From assembly GCA_934646845.1 (NCBI GenBank), contig CAKUEV010000015.1:1-18154 (forward strand): 18,154 bases of DNA. Direction: 5' to 3'. This document shows positions 1 through 8,561 of the stretch, piece by piece; position 1 is the first letter of the stretch, and every line of letters starts with the position of its first letter. The stretch comes from an uncultured Slackia sp. (GTDB lineage Bacteria > Actinomycetota > Coriobacteriia > Coriobacteriales > Eggerthellaceae). A program made the translations under genes and the position numbers. Below the pieces are notes generated by a model that was not told the DNA's origin, made no database searches, and saw nothing but the letters and a program-made list of their open reading frames with translations.

Positions 1-1
1 C

Positions 2-2401
2 ATGACGGGAGTACAAGGTTCGAAATTCGACCTAACCCGCAGAGGCTTTCTCAAAGCTGGTGCCGTATCGGCTATGGGCCTGGCTGCCGCCGGTTCGATG
101 ACCGGTTGTTCTGGATGGCTCGGTTCGACGGCGCCCGAAGCCGCCGAAGAGAAAACCGTCTATACGTTGCACCAGTTCATGTGCACGGGCCGCTGCTCAT
201 TGAAGTGCACGGTTCGTGATGGTCGTTTGGCTATGATCCAGCCCAATGATACAGTTGACGAGTATTATCGCCATGTATGCATGAAGGGCATCTCTGAGAT
301 TCAGCACGTGTATTCCGACGAGCGCCTTCAGACGCCTATGCGTCGCGTCGGCGAGCGTGGAAGCAATGAATTCGAGGCCATTACGTGGGATGAGGCCCTT
401 GCTACGATTGGCGAGGAGCTGAATAAAGCGTGGGATAAATACGGTAAGTCTTCCGTATACATGTCCGCCTCTAATGAGCCGCGTTTTTCTTTCCTGCCTG
501 CGCTTTTGGGCTGCGCGACTGGCGTTGAGCCGGGCATTGACCGCGGAACGGGCAATGGCGAAGCGCCTGCCATTGGCGGCGACGTTTTTGGTGGCGGTAC
601 GGCGGAATCGCGCGATTGGGTGAATACGAAGACCTTGGTTATCGCCGGTACGAACCTGTTGGAGACTTCCATGATGCAGGCGAATACCTTCATGGATGCC
701 AAGGAGGCAGGGTGCGAGATTATCGTGCTTGATCCTCATTTTTCTACCACGGCGAGCAAAGCTGACCAGTGGATTCCCATTCAGCCTGGATGCGATGCGG
801 CGTTTTACCTCGGCATGACGACATATATCCTTGACAATAAGTTGTATGACGAAAAATTCGTGCTCGAGCATACTTCTCTGCCGTTTTTGATGAATGCTGA
901 AACTGGCGAGATGCTGCGCGAGGGCAAAGAGTGGGGCGTTGACGAAGAAACCGGTGAACCAGTTGATCCAGGCGATTTCATGGTATGGGATGCGACGGTT
1001 GGCAAAGCCGTTCCGTATTCGTCTGCGATTTTGACCGCCGCGCTTGAAGGCGAATTCGATGTCGATGGCGTGAAGGCGACGACCGCTTTTTCGAATTTGA
1101 AAAAGAATCAGGCGCACTACACCACCGAATGGGCCGCAGGTGTAACTGGAATCGATGCTGCCACGATCGAGGAAGTCGCTCGCAAGTACGCGACGAACGG
1201 TCCTGCTTATTTGGTATTTGGCCAGGGCGGGTCGGACAAGTATTCCAATCCGGACATTATTGGCCACGCCGGCATGGTGCTCACGGCTCTTACGGGAAAT
1301 ATTGGTAAACCGGGCAGCGGCATTGGCCATACCATCGGTGGTGCGGGCTATGGCGTAGCGCTTGGCGAATGGAAGCTTCCCGAGCAGTTCAAGCCCGCCG
1401 AGCTCGATGTTCGTGCCGATCGCTTCCCCACTCGCGAAAACGATGTGCATGTGATTATCTCGCTTGGCAATACCTTCCAGCAGTATTGGGCGAACATGAA
1501 CAAGACTCGTGAATGGATCGATTCACTTGATTTCATTGTGCATATCGGAATGTACTACGAAGATACCGTGAAGTACGCTGACATAGTTTTGCCGGTATGC
1601 AGCAAATTCGAGGATACGGTCGAGCATTCTATCGTCCGCAGCGATTATAACCACGTGAATCTGCAGACGAAATGCATCGATCCGCTGTTCGACAGCAAGC
1701 CCGACTTCGACGTGATGCGCCTGATCGCCGAATCGGTTGGTTTGGGAGAGTACCTACCTAAGGACGCCGAGGAGCTTGTACGCTATCAAATCGAGAACTC
1801 GAAAGATTTGGCCGACCAAGGCATTACGTTCGATGCCCTGATTAAAAACCACGGCAGCATCAAGATGGCTAATACTGATGAGCCTCGTCGCGGTTACACG
1901 GATCTGAAATTTAAGACGCCGACCGAGCGCATGGAAGTGTATTACCAGTCGCAGGCCGAAGTCGGCCAGGGCTGGCCGAACTGGGAAGAGAACAACGAGG
2001 CGTATGCAGGCAACCCGCTCGCCGAGAAGTACCCGCTGCAGTTTACGCAGACGCGTACGCGTTTCTCGAACCACTCGCACTTCAAGGCCGCTGCATGGCT
2101 TCAGCAGTTTGTCAAACCGGTGCTCGAGCTTAATCCGAAGGATATGGAATCGAGGGGCATCGCCGACGGCGACTTGATCGAGGCGTTCAATGATCGTGGA
2201 TCGTTTAAATGCGTGGCACGCGCAAATAATGCAGTGCGTCCAGGGTCGTCTCGCACGTTTGAGGCAGGTTGGAGCAAATTCATCGAAGAGGGCAACACAC
2301 AAAACGTCACGAATGATCACGTCAATGAGCGCGACGAATATTTGCCCACTGGGGCGCCCATTCCCTTTAACGATACGCTCATCGAAGTGAAGAAAGCGTA
2401 G
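2..2401 (+). CDS. Tat-exported molybdopterin oxidoreductase, catalytic subunit (DMSO reductase superfamily)
   Basis: Seen: 799 residues. The N-terminus has a twin-arginine motif (TRRGFLKAG, residues 12-20), a hydrophobic stretch and a possible lipobox ending at C36 (MTGC). A [4Fe-4S] site follows at C61, C65, C69 and C93, then the molybdopterin core, and a C-terminal dinucleotide-binding domain from about residue 675 (TRTRFSNHSHF region). Known: such subunits reduce or oxidise small substrates (S- or N-oxides, oxyanions, organic hydroxyls) outside the cytoplasmic membrane, with electrons passing through a ferredoxin subunit and a membrane quinol protein. It is followed 10 bases later by that ferredoxin, then the anchor and the chaperone, so it is the catalytic subunit of one complex. 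I could not identify the residue that ligates Mo, so the substrate is unknown. The ATG lies at the window edge, so no ribosome binding site can be seen and an upstream start cannot be excluded. Confidence 0.93.
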   Translation: MTGVQGSKFDLTRRGFLKAGAVSAMGLAAAGSMTGCSGWLGSTAPEAAEEKTVYTLHQFMCTGRCSLKCTVRDGRLAMIQPNDTVDEYYRHVCMKGISEIQHVYSDERLQTPMRRVGERGSNEFEAITWDEALATIGEELNKAWDKYGKSSVYMSASNEPRFSFLPALLGCATGVEPGIDRGTGNGEAPAIGGDVFGGGTAESRDWVNTKTLVIAGTNLLETSMMQANTFMDAKEAGCEIIVLDPHFSTTASKADQWIPIQPGCDAAFYLGMTTYILDNKLYDEKFVLEHTSLPFLMNAETGEMLREGKEWGVDEETGEPVDPGDFMVWDATVGKAVPYSSAILTAALEGEFDVDGVKATTAFSNLKKNQAHYTTEWAAGVTGIDAATIEEVARKYATNGPAYLVFGQGGSDKYSNPDIIGHAGMVLTALTGNIGKPGSGIGHTIGGAGYGVALGEWKLPEQFKPAELDVRADRFPTRENDVHVIISLGNTFQQYWANMNKTREWIDSLDFIVHIGMYYEDTVKYADIVLPVCSKFEDTVEHSIVRSDYNHVNLQTKCIDPLFDSKPDFDVMRLIAESVGLGEYLPKDAEELVRYQIENSKDLADQGITFDALIKNHGSIKMANTDEPRRGYTDLKFKTPTERMEVYYQSQAEVGQGWPNWEENNEAYAGNPLAEKYPLQFTQTRTRFSNHSHFKAAAWLQQFVKPVLELNPKDMESRGIADGDLIEAFNDRGSFKCVARANNAVRPGSSRTFEAGWSKFIEEGNTQNVTNDHVNERDEYLPTGAPIPFNDTLIEVKKA

Positions 2402-2411
2402 GTGACAATCA

Positions 2412-3032
2412 ATGACGAAACTTGCCATTGGCATTAACCTTGATCGCTGCATTGGCTGCCATACCTGTGCTAATGCGTGCAAAATGCAAAACAACGTTCC
2501 TATGAACATGCTCTGGAACCGTGTAATCACCGAGGGCTGCGACGTGATTGACGGCGCGGTGGGCGAATACCCGAATTTGAGTCGCACCTATATCGCGCTC
2601 GCATGCCAGCATTGCGAAAACGCTGCATGCAAGAAGGTATGCCCGACTGGTGCCACGTATAAAGACGACAAGGGGCGTGTTGAGATTGATTACGACAGGT
2701 GCATCGGTTGTCGTATGTGCATGGCGGCATGTCCGTATAACGCGCGTGTATTCAACTGGGAAGACCCGCACCGCGAGCCTGACTTCAATTACGGCGATGC
2801 TCGCGTGCCTGTTCGCACCCGTGGCGTAATGGAAAAGTGCACGCTGTGCAAAGAACGCACCGACGACGGAGAAAAGCCGATGTGTGTGGTGTGCTGCCCG
2901 ACGCATGCTCGCGTCTATGGGGATTTGGATGATCCCGAGTCCGAGATTTCCAAACTGCATGCCATGAAAAAAGTCCGTATTCTTCTGGAAGAAAAGGGCA
3001 CGAAGCCCCAGGTCTTCTACTACAACAACTAG
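2412..3032 (+). CDS. Four-cluster [4Fe-4S] ferredoxin subunit (DmsB/NrfC-like)
   Basis: Seen: 206 residues with four cysteine groups: C13/C16/C19/C23; C65/C68/C73/C77; C97/C100/C103/C107; and C143/C146/C158 with C161 or C162. These are typical ferredoxin patterns such as CIGCHTC and CIGCRMCMAACP. There is no signal peptide, as usual for this subunit, which is exported by riding with the Tat-tagged catalytic partner. Known: DmsB/NrfC/PsrB-type proteins wire electrons from the membrane anchor to the molybdopterin subunit through four [4Fe-4S] clusters. It starts 10 bases after the catalytic subunit and ends 11 bases before the anchor gene, so it is translated as part of the same operon. The length is normal for the family. 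Confidence 0.95.
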   Translation: MTKLAIGINLDRCIGCHTCANACKMQNNVPMNMLWNRVITEGCDVIDGAVGEYPNLSRTYIALACQHCENAACKKVCPTGATYKDDKGRVEIDYDRCIGCRMCMAACPYNARVFNWEDPHREPDFNYGDARVPVRTRGVMEKCTLCKERTDDGEKPMCVVCCPTHARVYGDLDDPESEISKLHAMKKVRILLEEKGTKPQVFYYNN

Positions 3033-3043
3033 GGGGTGCCACT

Positions 3044-4210
3044 ATGCAATTCTCTTCCAAGGCGAAAGCCGGTCTCGGCATTCTTCTGGCTGTGATGGTG
3101 GTGGGCTTTTGCGCGTATGTGTATCAGCTGATGGGCGGCTTGGGCGTGACCGGCATGTCCAATGGCGTGTCATGGGGCCTCTACATCACGTGCTTCATGT
3201 TCTTTGTCGGCTTGTCTGCCGGCGGTCTGATCGTGGCAAGCTCGGCTCATGTGTTCCATATTGAGTCATTCAAAAAGGTTTCGATGCCTGCTGTTATTAC
3301 CTCGACGGTATGCATCCTGTGCGCCGGTGCATTCATCTTGATTGATTTGGGTGGCATTCAGCGCATTTGGAACATGTTTGTAAGCTTGAATTTCACATCG
3401 CCGCTCGCGTGGGATATGTGCGTCATTACTACGTATCTCGTTATCAACATCCTCGATATCGTGTGGTTGCGTAAGGGCGATGAGCGCAAGGTTCAGATTC
3501 TTTCGTATGTCGCGCTGCCTGTTGCAATTCTGGTTCATAGCGTTACTGCGTGGATTTTCGGATTGGAAATCGCCAAAGAAGGCTGGTATAGCGCAATCAT
3601 GGCCCCGATTTTCGTTGCGTCAGCGATGGATTCTGGCTTGGCTCTGTTGATGTGCGTGCTTGCTGCATCGAAGAAGGCAGGCATTTTCGATGCGGGTGAA
3701 AAGTTGTTTGCCGATTTGGCGCGCCTTCTCGCAACGTTTATCGCGGTCGATGCGTTTTTCATTGGCTGTGAGCTCTTGACCGTCTTTTACCCGGGCACCG
3801 AAGGTGCGACCGAGCTTCTGGGCATTATGACGTCGGGTGCGACTGCGCCGTTCTTCTGGTTCGAAATCATTGGTGGCCTTCTGATTCCGTTCCTGTTGCT
3901 TGCGTCTGCAAAGCGCCGCAAGAATACCGTGCTGGTCGTGCTCGCGAGTGCGCTCGTGATGTTCGGTGTATTCTGCAAGCGTGTTTGGCTCCTTTTCACG
4001 AGCTTTGCGATGACGAATATGTATGGTGCGCCGGGTATTTCTTCTGGCTCCACGATTGCTCGCAATTCGACCGGTGCCGATATGTGGTCACTCGCGGGCT
4101 CGTATACGCCCACTATTGTTGAGGCGCTTATCGTAGCTGCCGTCGTGAGCTTCTGCGTTTTCGCTATCGCGCTCCTGTCCAAAAAGCTCGTTGGGCACGA
4201 AAACGCATAG
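3044..4210 (+). CDS. NrfD/PsrC-type integral membrane subunit of the oxidoreductase
   Basis: Seen: 388 residues, strongly hydrophobic, with about eight to ten predicted membrane helices spread along the length. The early segment SNGVSWGLYITCFMFFVG followed by LSAGG is typical of the NrfD/PsrC family. The start is an ATG preceded by AGGGGG about 8 bases upstream. Known: these subunits bind quinol and anchor the ferredoxin and molybdopterin subunits at the membrane. Its place as third gene of the operon, after the Tat-tagged catalytic subunit and the four-cluster ferredoxin, supports quinol-linked anaerobic respiration. The family assignment is firm; whether the complex reduces or oxidises its substrate is not visible. 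Confidence 0.92.
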   Translation: MQFSSKAKAGLGILLAVMVVGFCAYVYQLMGGLGVTGMSNGVSWGLYITCFMFFVGLSAGGLIVASSAHVFHIESFKKVSMPAVITSTVCILCAGAFILIDLGGIQRIWNMFVSLNFTSPLAWDMCVITTYLVINILDIVWLRKGDERKVQILSYVALPVAILVHSVTAWIFGLEIAKEGWYSAIMAPIFVASAMDSGLALLMCVLAASKKAGIFDAGEKLFADLARLLATFIAVDAFFIGCELLTVFYPGTEGATELLGIMTSGATAPFFWFEIIGGLLIPFLLLASAKRRKNTVLVVLASALVMFGVFCKRVWLLFTSFAMTNMYGAPGISSGSTIARNSTGADMWSLAGSYTPTIVEALIVAAVVSFCVFAIALLSKKLVGHENA

Positions 4211-4235
4211 ACACGTATATTGATCTTCTCTCCGG

Positions 4236-4267
4236 GATGCCGTTCGCCACGAAAGGCGGGCGGCATC
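4236..4267 (+). other. Intercistronic RNA hairpin between anchor and chaperone genes
   Basis: Arms 4236-4248 and 4255-4267 form a 13-pair stem in plus-strand RNA, with two G.U pairs in the middle and a six-base loop (ACGAAA). It starts 25 bases after the anchor stop and ends 18 bases before the chaperone ATG. No U tract follows, so it is more likely an mRNA-stability, processing or expression-ratio element than a terminator. Confidence 0.6.
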
Positions 4268-4285
4268 ATTGAAAGGCGACATCTC

Positions 4286-4996
4286 ATGCAGACTTTTTCT
4301 AACGACGATTGGCGGTCGGCCTCCGAACTCTATGCATTCTTGGGCAATTCCCTTCTTGACCCCATGAATCGAACGGAAGTCGTAGGTCTTGATGTTGAAT
4401 TCTGGATTGCGATTTCAAAAATGTTCAATGGGTCGCTCGAAAATGAAGCGAAGGCGCTCGCATCGTGGGCGAATGGCCATGAGCATGAAAGTCGCGAGCA
4501 CGTCGTGCGGGATGTTTCAGTTGAATTCACGCATTTGTTCGTCGGTCCTCCGAAGCCGGCTGCGGCGCCTTGGGAAAGTGCGTATGGCAACGTGGAATCC
4601 CATGTTGGATTTGGAGCGGCCACGCATGAGATGCGCGCCATTATGCGTGACATGGGATTGTCATTGCAGAACGAGAGCAACCAATACGAAGACCATATTG
4701 GAATCGAGCTGCTTATTGCCTCCGAAATGTGTCGACGGATTGCCAATGGGCTGTCTTGCGGTGTCGCTTGCAGCGTTGTGGAAGAAATCGACGCAACCCC
4801 GCAATGTGGCGATTCGAGTGAGGACGACGTAATGGACGCAGCTCGTTTTGCGGAATACGTAAACGAGCATCCGTTGCGTTGGATCGGCAAAATGAGGGCA
4901 CGTGTTTCTACGGAGGCGCCTGACGGGTATTTTGTCCGGATGCTGGGGCTTGCGGAAGCGGCACTCTCGTGGCACGTGCGACAGATTGAAAAATAG
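4286..4996 (+). CDS. TorD/DmsD-family Tat enzyme maturation chaperone
   Basis: Seen: 236 residues from the ATG at 4286, which follows the purine-rich GAAAGG about 9 bases upstream. An in-frame TTG at 4220 is disfavoured because the extra region contains a strong hairpin. The sequence is mostly alpha-helical, with the PWESAYG segment and YEDHIGIELLI, the E-x-x-H-like signature region of TorD-type chaperones. Known: these cytoplasmic proteins bind the twin-arginine leader and the apo-enzyme of molybdopterin oxidoreductases and release it after cofactor insertion. Here it is the last gene of the operon and very likely serves the catalytic subunit at 2-2401. It is followed by a clear intrinsic terminator. 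Confidence 0.88.
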   Translation: MQTFSNDDWRSASELYAFLGNSLLDPMNRTEVVGLDVEFWIAISKMFNGSLENEAKALASWANGHEHESREHVVRDVSVEFTHLFVGPPKPAAAPWESAYGNVESHVGFGAATHEMRAIMRDMGLSLQNESNQYEDHIGIELLIASEMCRRIANGLSCGVACSVVEEIDATPQCGDSSEDDVMDAARFAEYVNEHPLRWIGKMRARVSTEAPDGYFVRMLGLAEAALSWHVRQIEK

Positions 4997-5005
4997 GGAC
5001 AGGCT

Positions 5006-5030
5006 GGGCTAGGGCATCCTAGCCCTCTTT
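5006..5030 (+). terminator. Intrinsic terminator of the oxidoreductase operon
   Basis: A perfect 8-pair stem, GGGCTAGG (5006-5013) and CCTAGCCC (5018-5025), has a GCAT loop and is followed by TCTTT. It begins 10 bases after the chaperone stop codon. Confidence 0.85.
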
Positions 5031-5284
5031 GCATTATGGGGAGCAATGGATTGTGCATGTTCATTAACGCGGATATGCTTTTTCACTTTCTAGGCGCATT
5101 TTGCGATTGGGGGTCTTTTATTGCGTTGGCTGTGAGGTTTGGCTTTGTTGCCTTGAAGTTAACGTAAGAGCTTCAGCGGCCTTCTCGAGGGCGTGCTCTT
5201 GTATTCGTGGGCGGACGTCGCGTTGGGCATTCGTGCCGTTTTCCTTCGGGTTATGGGATTTAGGAATCAATGGTGGTCCCACGC
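5031..5284. other. Intergenic region, no gene recognised
   Basis: Between the terminator and the TATAAT box there are only short ORFs without ribosome binding sites or recognisable protein character. The region probably holds the upstream part of the next promoter. I see no RNA gene or clear repeat in it. Confidence 0.5.
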
Positions 5285-5290
5285 TATAAT
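5285..5290 (+). promoter_or_regulatory. Probable -10 box (TATAAT) of the DUF697-type gene
   Basis: The hexamer is a perfect TATAAT about 55 bases before the ATG at 5346. The matching -35 position (about 5261-5267) is poor. Transcription would start near 5297, inside the in-frame extension from 5193, which supports the later start at 5346. Confidence 0.5.
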
Positions 5291-5345
5291 AGGCAAGAAT
5301 ACAAGCATGATGGCCGCGTGGTCGCTGTTCGAGGAGGCAATTGAT

Positions 5346-6599
5346 ATGCCGAAAATGCCCAAGATGCCCATTGATGTGATGGCCGTATTGCAAGAGGCCA
5401 CTGATGTTGAGGCGGCTCGTTCGGTGCCTTTGTGCGTGTCTGTTTTGCTCGACGATACCGCGCCCGACGACCTCACGGCTTTCGTACGTTCGAGTTTCGC
5501 GAGCGCGAGCCCGCAAGCGCGCGTTTCGGTGAACTATTTCGAAGACGCCCATATCGCGTTTGATGCTCGCAGCGATATGGCGGTTATTGCTGCCGGTTTC
5601 ACGCCAGAAATCGGCGAAATCGTCTCTCGTCTTCACGGCGAAGGCATTCCCGTTATGGTCGTCACGACGCTTCCTGAATGCGTGAATGGCGCTGCTGAAG
5701 CGGCGGGCCACCCCATCGATGCGGCCGATGTGATTGCTCCCAATCCTGAAATCGACGGCGTGGTTACGCTCCATGAGCCGCTCGTTGTTACGAAAGAAGG
5801 CGCGATTTCGGGCCGCGAGGTCGACCCCGAAGACCCGTTTTCGCTTGAACCGTTGCCGATGTGCGCCGCTTACCATGAACAGCTTCGCACAAAGATGGGC
5901 GAGTGGGTGGTTGCAGCGTTTCGCGAGAAGCGTCTTGCGTTCGCGCAGGCGTTCGATTTCGTGCGTAAGCCCCTTTCGATGGAATCGGTCCGTTCGACGG
6001 CTTTCCAGAATGCAGGCATTGGCCTTGTGATATTCGTTCCCGGCGCCGATTTTCCCATTATGACGCTGAACCAGACGAAGATGGTCATCCAAATCGCCGC
6101 TGCGTACGGACAGCCGCTTTCGGCCGATCGAGTGAAGGAGCTTGCAGCCGTTGTAGGCGGCGGACTTGCGTGTCGCACGGTTGCGCGTCAGGTGGCAGGT
6201 CTTGTGCCTGCTGTCGGTTGGGCCGTGAAGGCTGGCGTAGGCTATGCGGGCACGTGGGCCATGGGCATGGCTGCCGCCGAGTATTTCGAGCACGGCGGCA
6301 ATATGGCCGGCGTAGGCGCCGTGGTTGACGAGGCACGCGCTGCGGCGTCTCGTGTTGCCGACGAGACGGCTGCCGGACGAGCGGCAAAGGGCTTTGTAGC
6401 ATCGCTTGGACTTCAGGCGAAAAATGCTGCCACAGGCCGTGTTCGTGCCGCGGTTGCGCAGGCGCCTGGAGTGGCCGCAGGAGCCATGCGTGCCGTTGCG
6501 AACGCCGCAGCATCTGCCGCGCAGGCTGCGGCCACTGGTGCTGCCCGAGCGGGCGCTGCCGCCGATGCTGTGGAAGCTTCGGCGCACGATTCCGAATAA
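5346..6599 (+). CDS. DUF697 (YcjF-like) family protein with alanine-rich C-terminus
   Basis: Seen: 417 residues from the ATG at 5346, chosen because GAGGAGG lies 8 bases upstream and a TATAAT box sits just before it. Residues 20-200 form an alpha/beta-looking region without a visible P-loop. Residues about 210-320 match the DUF697 style: AFQNAGIGLVIFVPGADFPI, then LNQTKMVIQIAAAYGQPL, then a glycine/alanine-rich hydrophobic stretch that may insert in or touch the membrane. Residues about 325-410 are a very alanine-rich helical tail. Known: DUF697 domains occur with GTPases and in YcjF-type proteins; their biochemical role is unclear. It is a single gene with a hairpin after it and a different functional class downstream. 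The function is unknown. Confidence 0.8.
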   Translation: MPKMPKMPIDVMAVLQEATDVEAARSVPLCVSVLLDDTAPDDLTAFVRSSFASASPQARVSVNYFEDAHIAFDARSDMAVIAAGFTPEIGEIVSRLHGEGIPVMVVTTLPECVNGAAEAAGHPIDAADVIAPNPEIDGVVTLHEPLVVTKEGAISGREVDPEDPFSLEPLPMCAAYHEQLRTKMGEWVVAAFREKRLAFAQAFDFVRKPLSMESVRSTAFQNAGIGLVIFVPGADFPIMTLNQTKMVIQIAAAYGQPLSADRVKELAAVVGGGLACRTVARQVAGLVPAVGWAVKAGVGYAGTWAMGMAAAEYFEHGGNMAGVGAVVDEARAAASRVADETAAGRAAKGFVASLGLQAKNAATGRVRAAVAQAPGVAAGAMRAVANAAASAAQAAATGAARAGAAADAVEASAHDSE

Positions 6600-6605
6600 T
6601 ATGAC

Positions 6606-6633
6606 GCGCGTTCGTCTTGGTTGGCGGACGCGC
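6606..6633 (+). terminator. Hairpin after the DUF697-type gene (weak terminator or intercistronic element)
   Basis: Arms 6606-6616 and 6623-6633 form an 11-pair stem with two G.U pairs and a six-base loop (TTGGTT), starting 7 bases after the stop codon. Only AAGCTTTC follows, so termination would be partial at best. Confidence 0.5.
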
Positions 6634-6680
6634 AAGCTTTCACTACCTGCAATCGTTTTCTTCGACATGAGGGATTTCAT

Positions 6681-8561
6681 ATGCAAAACCTTTGGCCCCG
6701 TATCGAGGGGCTTTTGCGCGACGCGGGACGTGACATCAGCCGTCCGGCACGCTATTTGAACCACGAATGGGGTTGCACGTACAAAGACGACGCCGACTAT
6801 CATTTCTGCATGATCTACCCCGATACCTACGAGCTTGGGCAGCCGAACCAGGCCGTGCGCATTCTGTGCAATGTGGTGAATGCTGTCGACGGTATGTATG
6901 CCGAGCGCGGCTATCTTCCTGCGGCCGACATGATTGACCTCATGCGCCGCGAGGGGGTTCCTGCGTTTTCACTAGAAAGCTGCGCGCCGCTGCATGAGTT
7001 TGACGCGGTGGGTTTCTCGTTGTCTCACGAGCTCGTCGCCACTAACGTGCTTGAAATGCTCGATTTGGGGCGCATTCCGCTGCGTGCCGCCGATCGAGAC
7101 GAGTCGAACCCGCTTATCGTGGCGGGCGGCCCCTGCGCGTTCAATGCTGAGCCTTTTTCGGCGTTTTTCGACGTGTTTCTGTTGGGCGAAGGCGAAGAAT
7201 CGCTTCCCGAACTGCTCGTTCTTCATCGAGAAATGAAGCAAGCGGGCGCGTCGCGTGCCGAGTTTTTGCGCGCTGCTTCGCATTTGGAGGGCTGCTACGT
7301 GCCGTCGCTCTATGATGTGCTCGATGAGGACGAGGCACAGCAAACAGGCGCATGGGTGCGCCCGAAATACGAGGATGTGCCCGCGAATATCGTGAAGCGC
7401 ATTTGGAAAGATTTCGCTACCTCTCCTGCCTGGGAGCCGACTGTGGTGCCGTTCGCGGAACTCGTGCATGACCGCTTGAACGTTGAAATTCTGCGTGGTT
7501 GCACGCGTGGATGCCGTTTCTGCCAAGCGGGCATGATGTATCGTCCTGTGCGCGAGCGTTCCGCTGACAATATCGTTTCCGCTGTTCAACGCGGACTTGC
7601 TGAAACTGGCTACGACGAAGTGAGCCTCACGTCGCTTTCTTCGACCGACCATAGCCAAATCGAGGAAATTCTGCGTCGCTTGAATCGCGGTCTCGATGGA
7701 AAGGGCATTTCGGTATCGATTCCAAGCCAGCGTTTGGATTCGTTCGGCGTCGAAATGGCTGAGTTGGTCGCGGGCGGAAAGCGCGGCGGTCTGACGTTTG
7801 CGCCGGAAGCTGGCACGCAGCGATTGCGCGACGTCATTAACAAGGGCGTATGCGAGGAAGACCTATTTGGCGCCATCGATGCGGCATTTGCTGCTGGTTG
7901 GCGTCGCTGCAAGCTTTACTTCATGATCGGCCTTCCTACCGAGACCGATGACGATATCAAGGGCATCGCGAGTCTTGCTCAGCGTGCTTACGACCGTGCG
8001 AAGAAAGCTACGCCGCCCGAGGCGCGCGGCAGCGTGAAGGTCTCCATCTCGTGCGCGCTGTTTGTGCCGAAGGCCCAAACGCCTTTCCAATGGGATGGCC
8101 AAATCACGACCGAAGAGGCCCATAGGCGCATCAACCTCTTGCGATCGAGCGTGAAATATCGCGCGGTCGACGTGCATTGGCATGAGCCCGACGTTTCGCT
8201 CGTTGAGGCCATGATGAGCCGTGGCGGGCGAGAGGTGTGCGATGTCGTCGAAACCGCCTGGTGCCACGGCGCGCGCTTCGATGCGTGGACCGAGTTTTTC
8301 TCGCTTGATACGTGGCGAGCGGCGTGTGCGGAATGCGGCGTTGATATGGAAGGCATCGCCCAAGGCCAATACGAAACGAGCTGGGTTACGCCATGGGACC
8401 ACCTTTCGGTTGGTGTGACCACGCGCTTTTTCCGTCGTGAACGCCGTTTGGCGCAGGAGGAACGTACGACGCCCGATTGCAGCTACGAGCGCTGCTCGGC
8501 GTGCGGCGTGTGCCCGAAGCTCGATATTGACATCCAATGCCAGGAGGAGCGTCATGGCTGA
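6681..8561 (+). CDS. TIGR03960-type B12-binding-domain radical SAM protein
   Basis: Seen: 626 residues from the ATG at 6681, with GAGGG 7 bases upstream. The TTG at 6621 lies in the hairpin and is rejected. Residues about 40-180 resemble a cobalamin-binding-like Rossmann domain (GFSLSHELVATNVLEML, then VAGGPCAFNAEPF). The radical SAM cluster motif is C274-TRG-C278-RF-C281, followed by a TIM-barrel-like region. The C-terminus holds a further cysteine group (YERCSACGVCP). Known: this family is widespread in Clostridia and Coriobacteriia, usually next to or fused with the TIGR03936 protein; its substrate is not established. Here the partner follows with an 8-base overlap, so the two are translationally coupled and probably act together. 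Confidence 0.92.
   Translation: MQNLWPRIEGLLRDAGRDISRPARYLNHEWGCTYKDDADYHFCMIYPDTYELGQPNQAVRILCNVVNAVDGMYAERGYLPAADMIDLMRREGVPAFSLESCAPLHEFDAVGFSLSHELVATNVLEMLDLGRIPLRAADRDESNPLIVAGGPCAFNAEPFSAFFDVFLLGEGEESLPELLVLHREMKQAGASRAEFLRAASHLEGCYVPSLYDVLDEDEAQQTGAWVRPKYEDVPANIVKRIWKDFATSPAWEPTVVPFAELVHDRLNVEILRGCTRGCRFCQAGMMYRPVRERSADNIVSAVQRGLAETGYDEVSLTSLSSTDHSQIEEILRRLNRGLDGKGISVSIPSQRLDSFGVEMAELVAGGKRGGLTFAPEAGTQRLRDVINKGVCEEDLFGAIDAAFAAGWRRCKLYFMIGLPTETDDDIKGIASLAQRAYDRAKKATPPEARGSVKVSISCALFVPKAQTPFQWDGQITTEEAHRRINLLRSSVKYRAVDVHWHEPDVSLVEAMMSRGGREVCDVVETAWCHGARFDAWTEFFSLDTWRAACAECGVDMEGIAQGQYETSWVTPWDHLSVGVTTRFFRRERRLAQEERTTPDCSYERCSACGVCPKLDIDIQCQEERHG

Noticed and set aside
4220..4285. Upstream TTG start for the TorD-like chaperone
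   Set aside because: The extra 22 codons run through a 13-pair hairpin and show no family similarity. The ATG at 4286 has a purine-rich ribosome binding site.
5101..5289. Small plus-strand open frame of 62 codons before the DUF697-type gene
   Set aside because: No ribosome binding site, and it overlaps the likely promoter. The composition looks random.
5118..6803. Long minus-strand open frame of 561 codons opposite the DUF697-type gene
   Set aside because: Arg/His-rich, low-complexity translation typical of an antisense shadow of a GC-rich gene. There is no ribosome binding site or recognisable domain, and the plus-strand gene has a promoter, ribosome binding site and family match.
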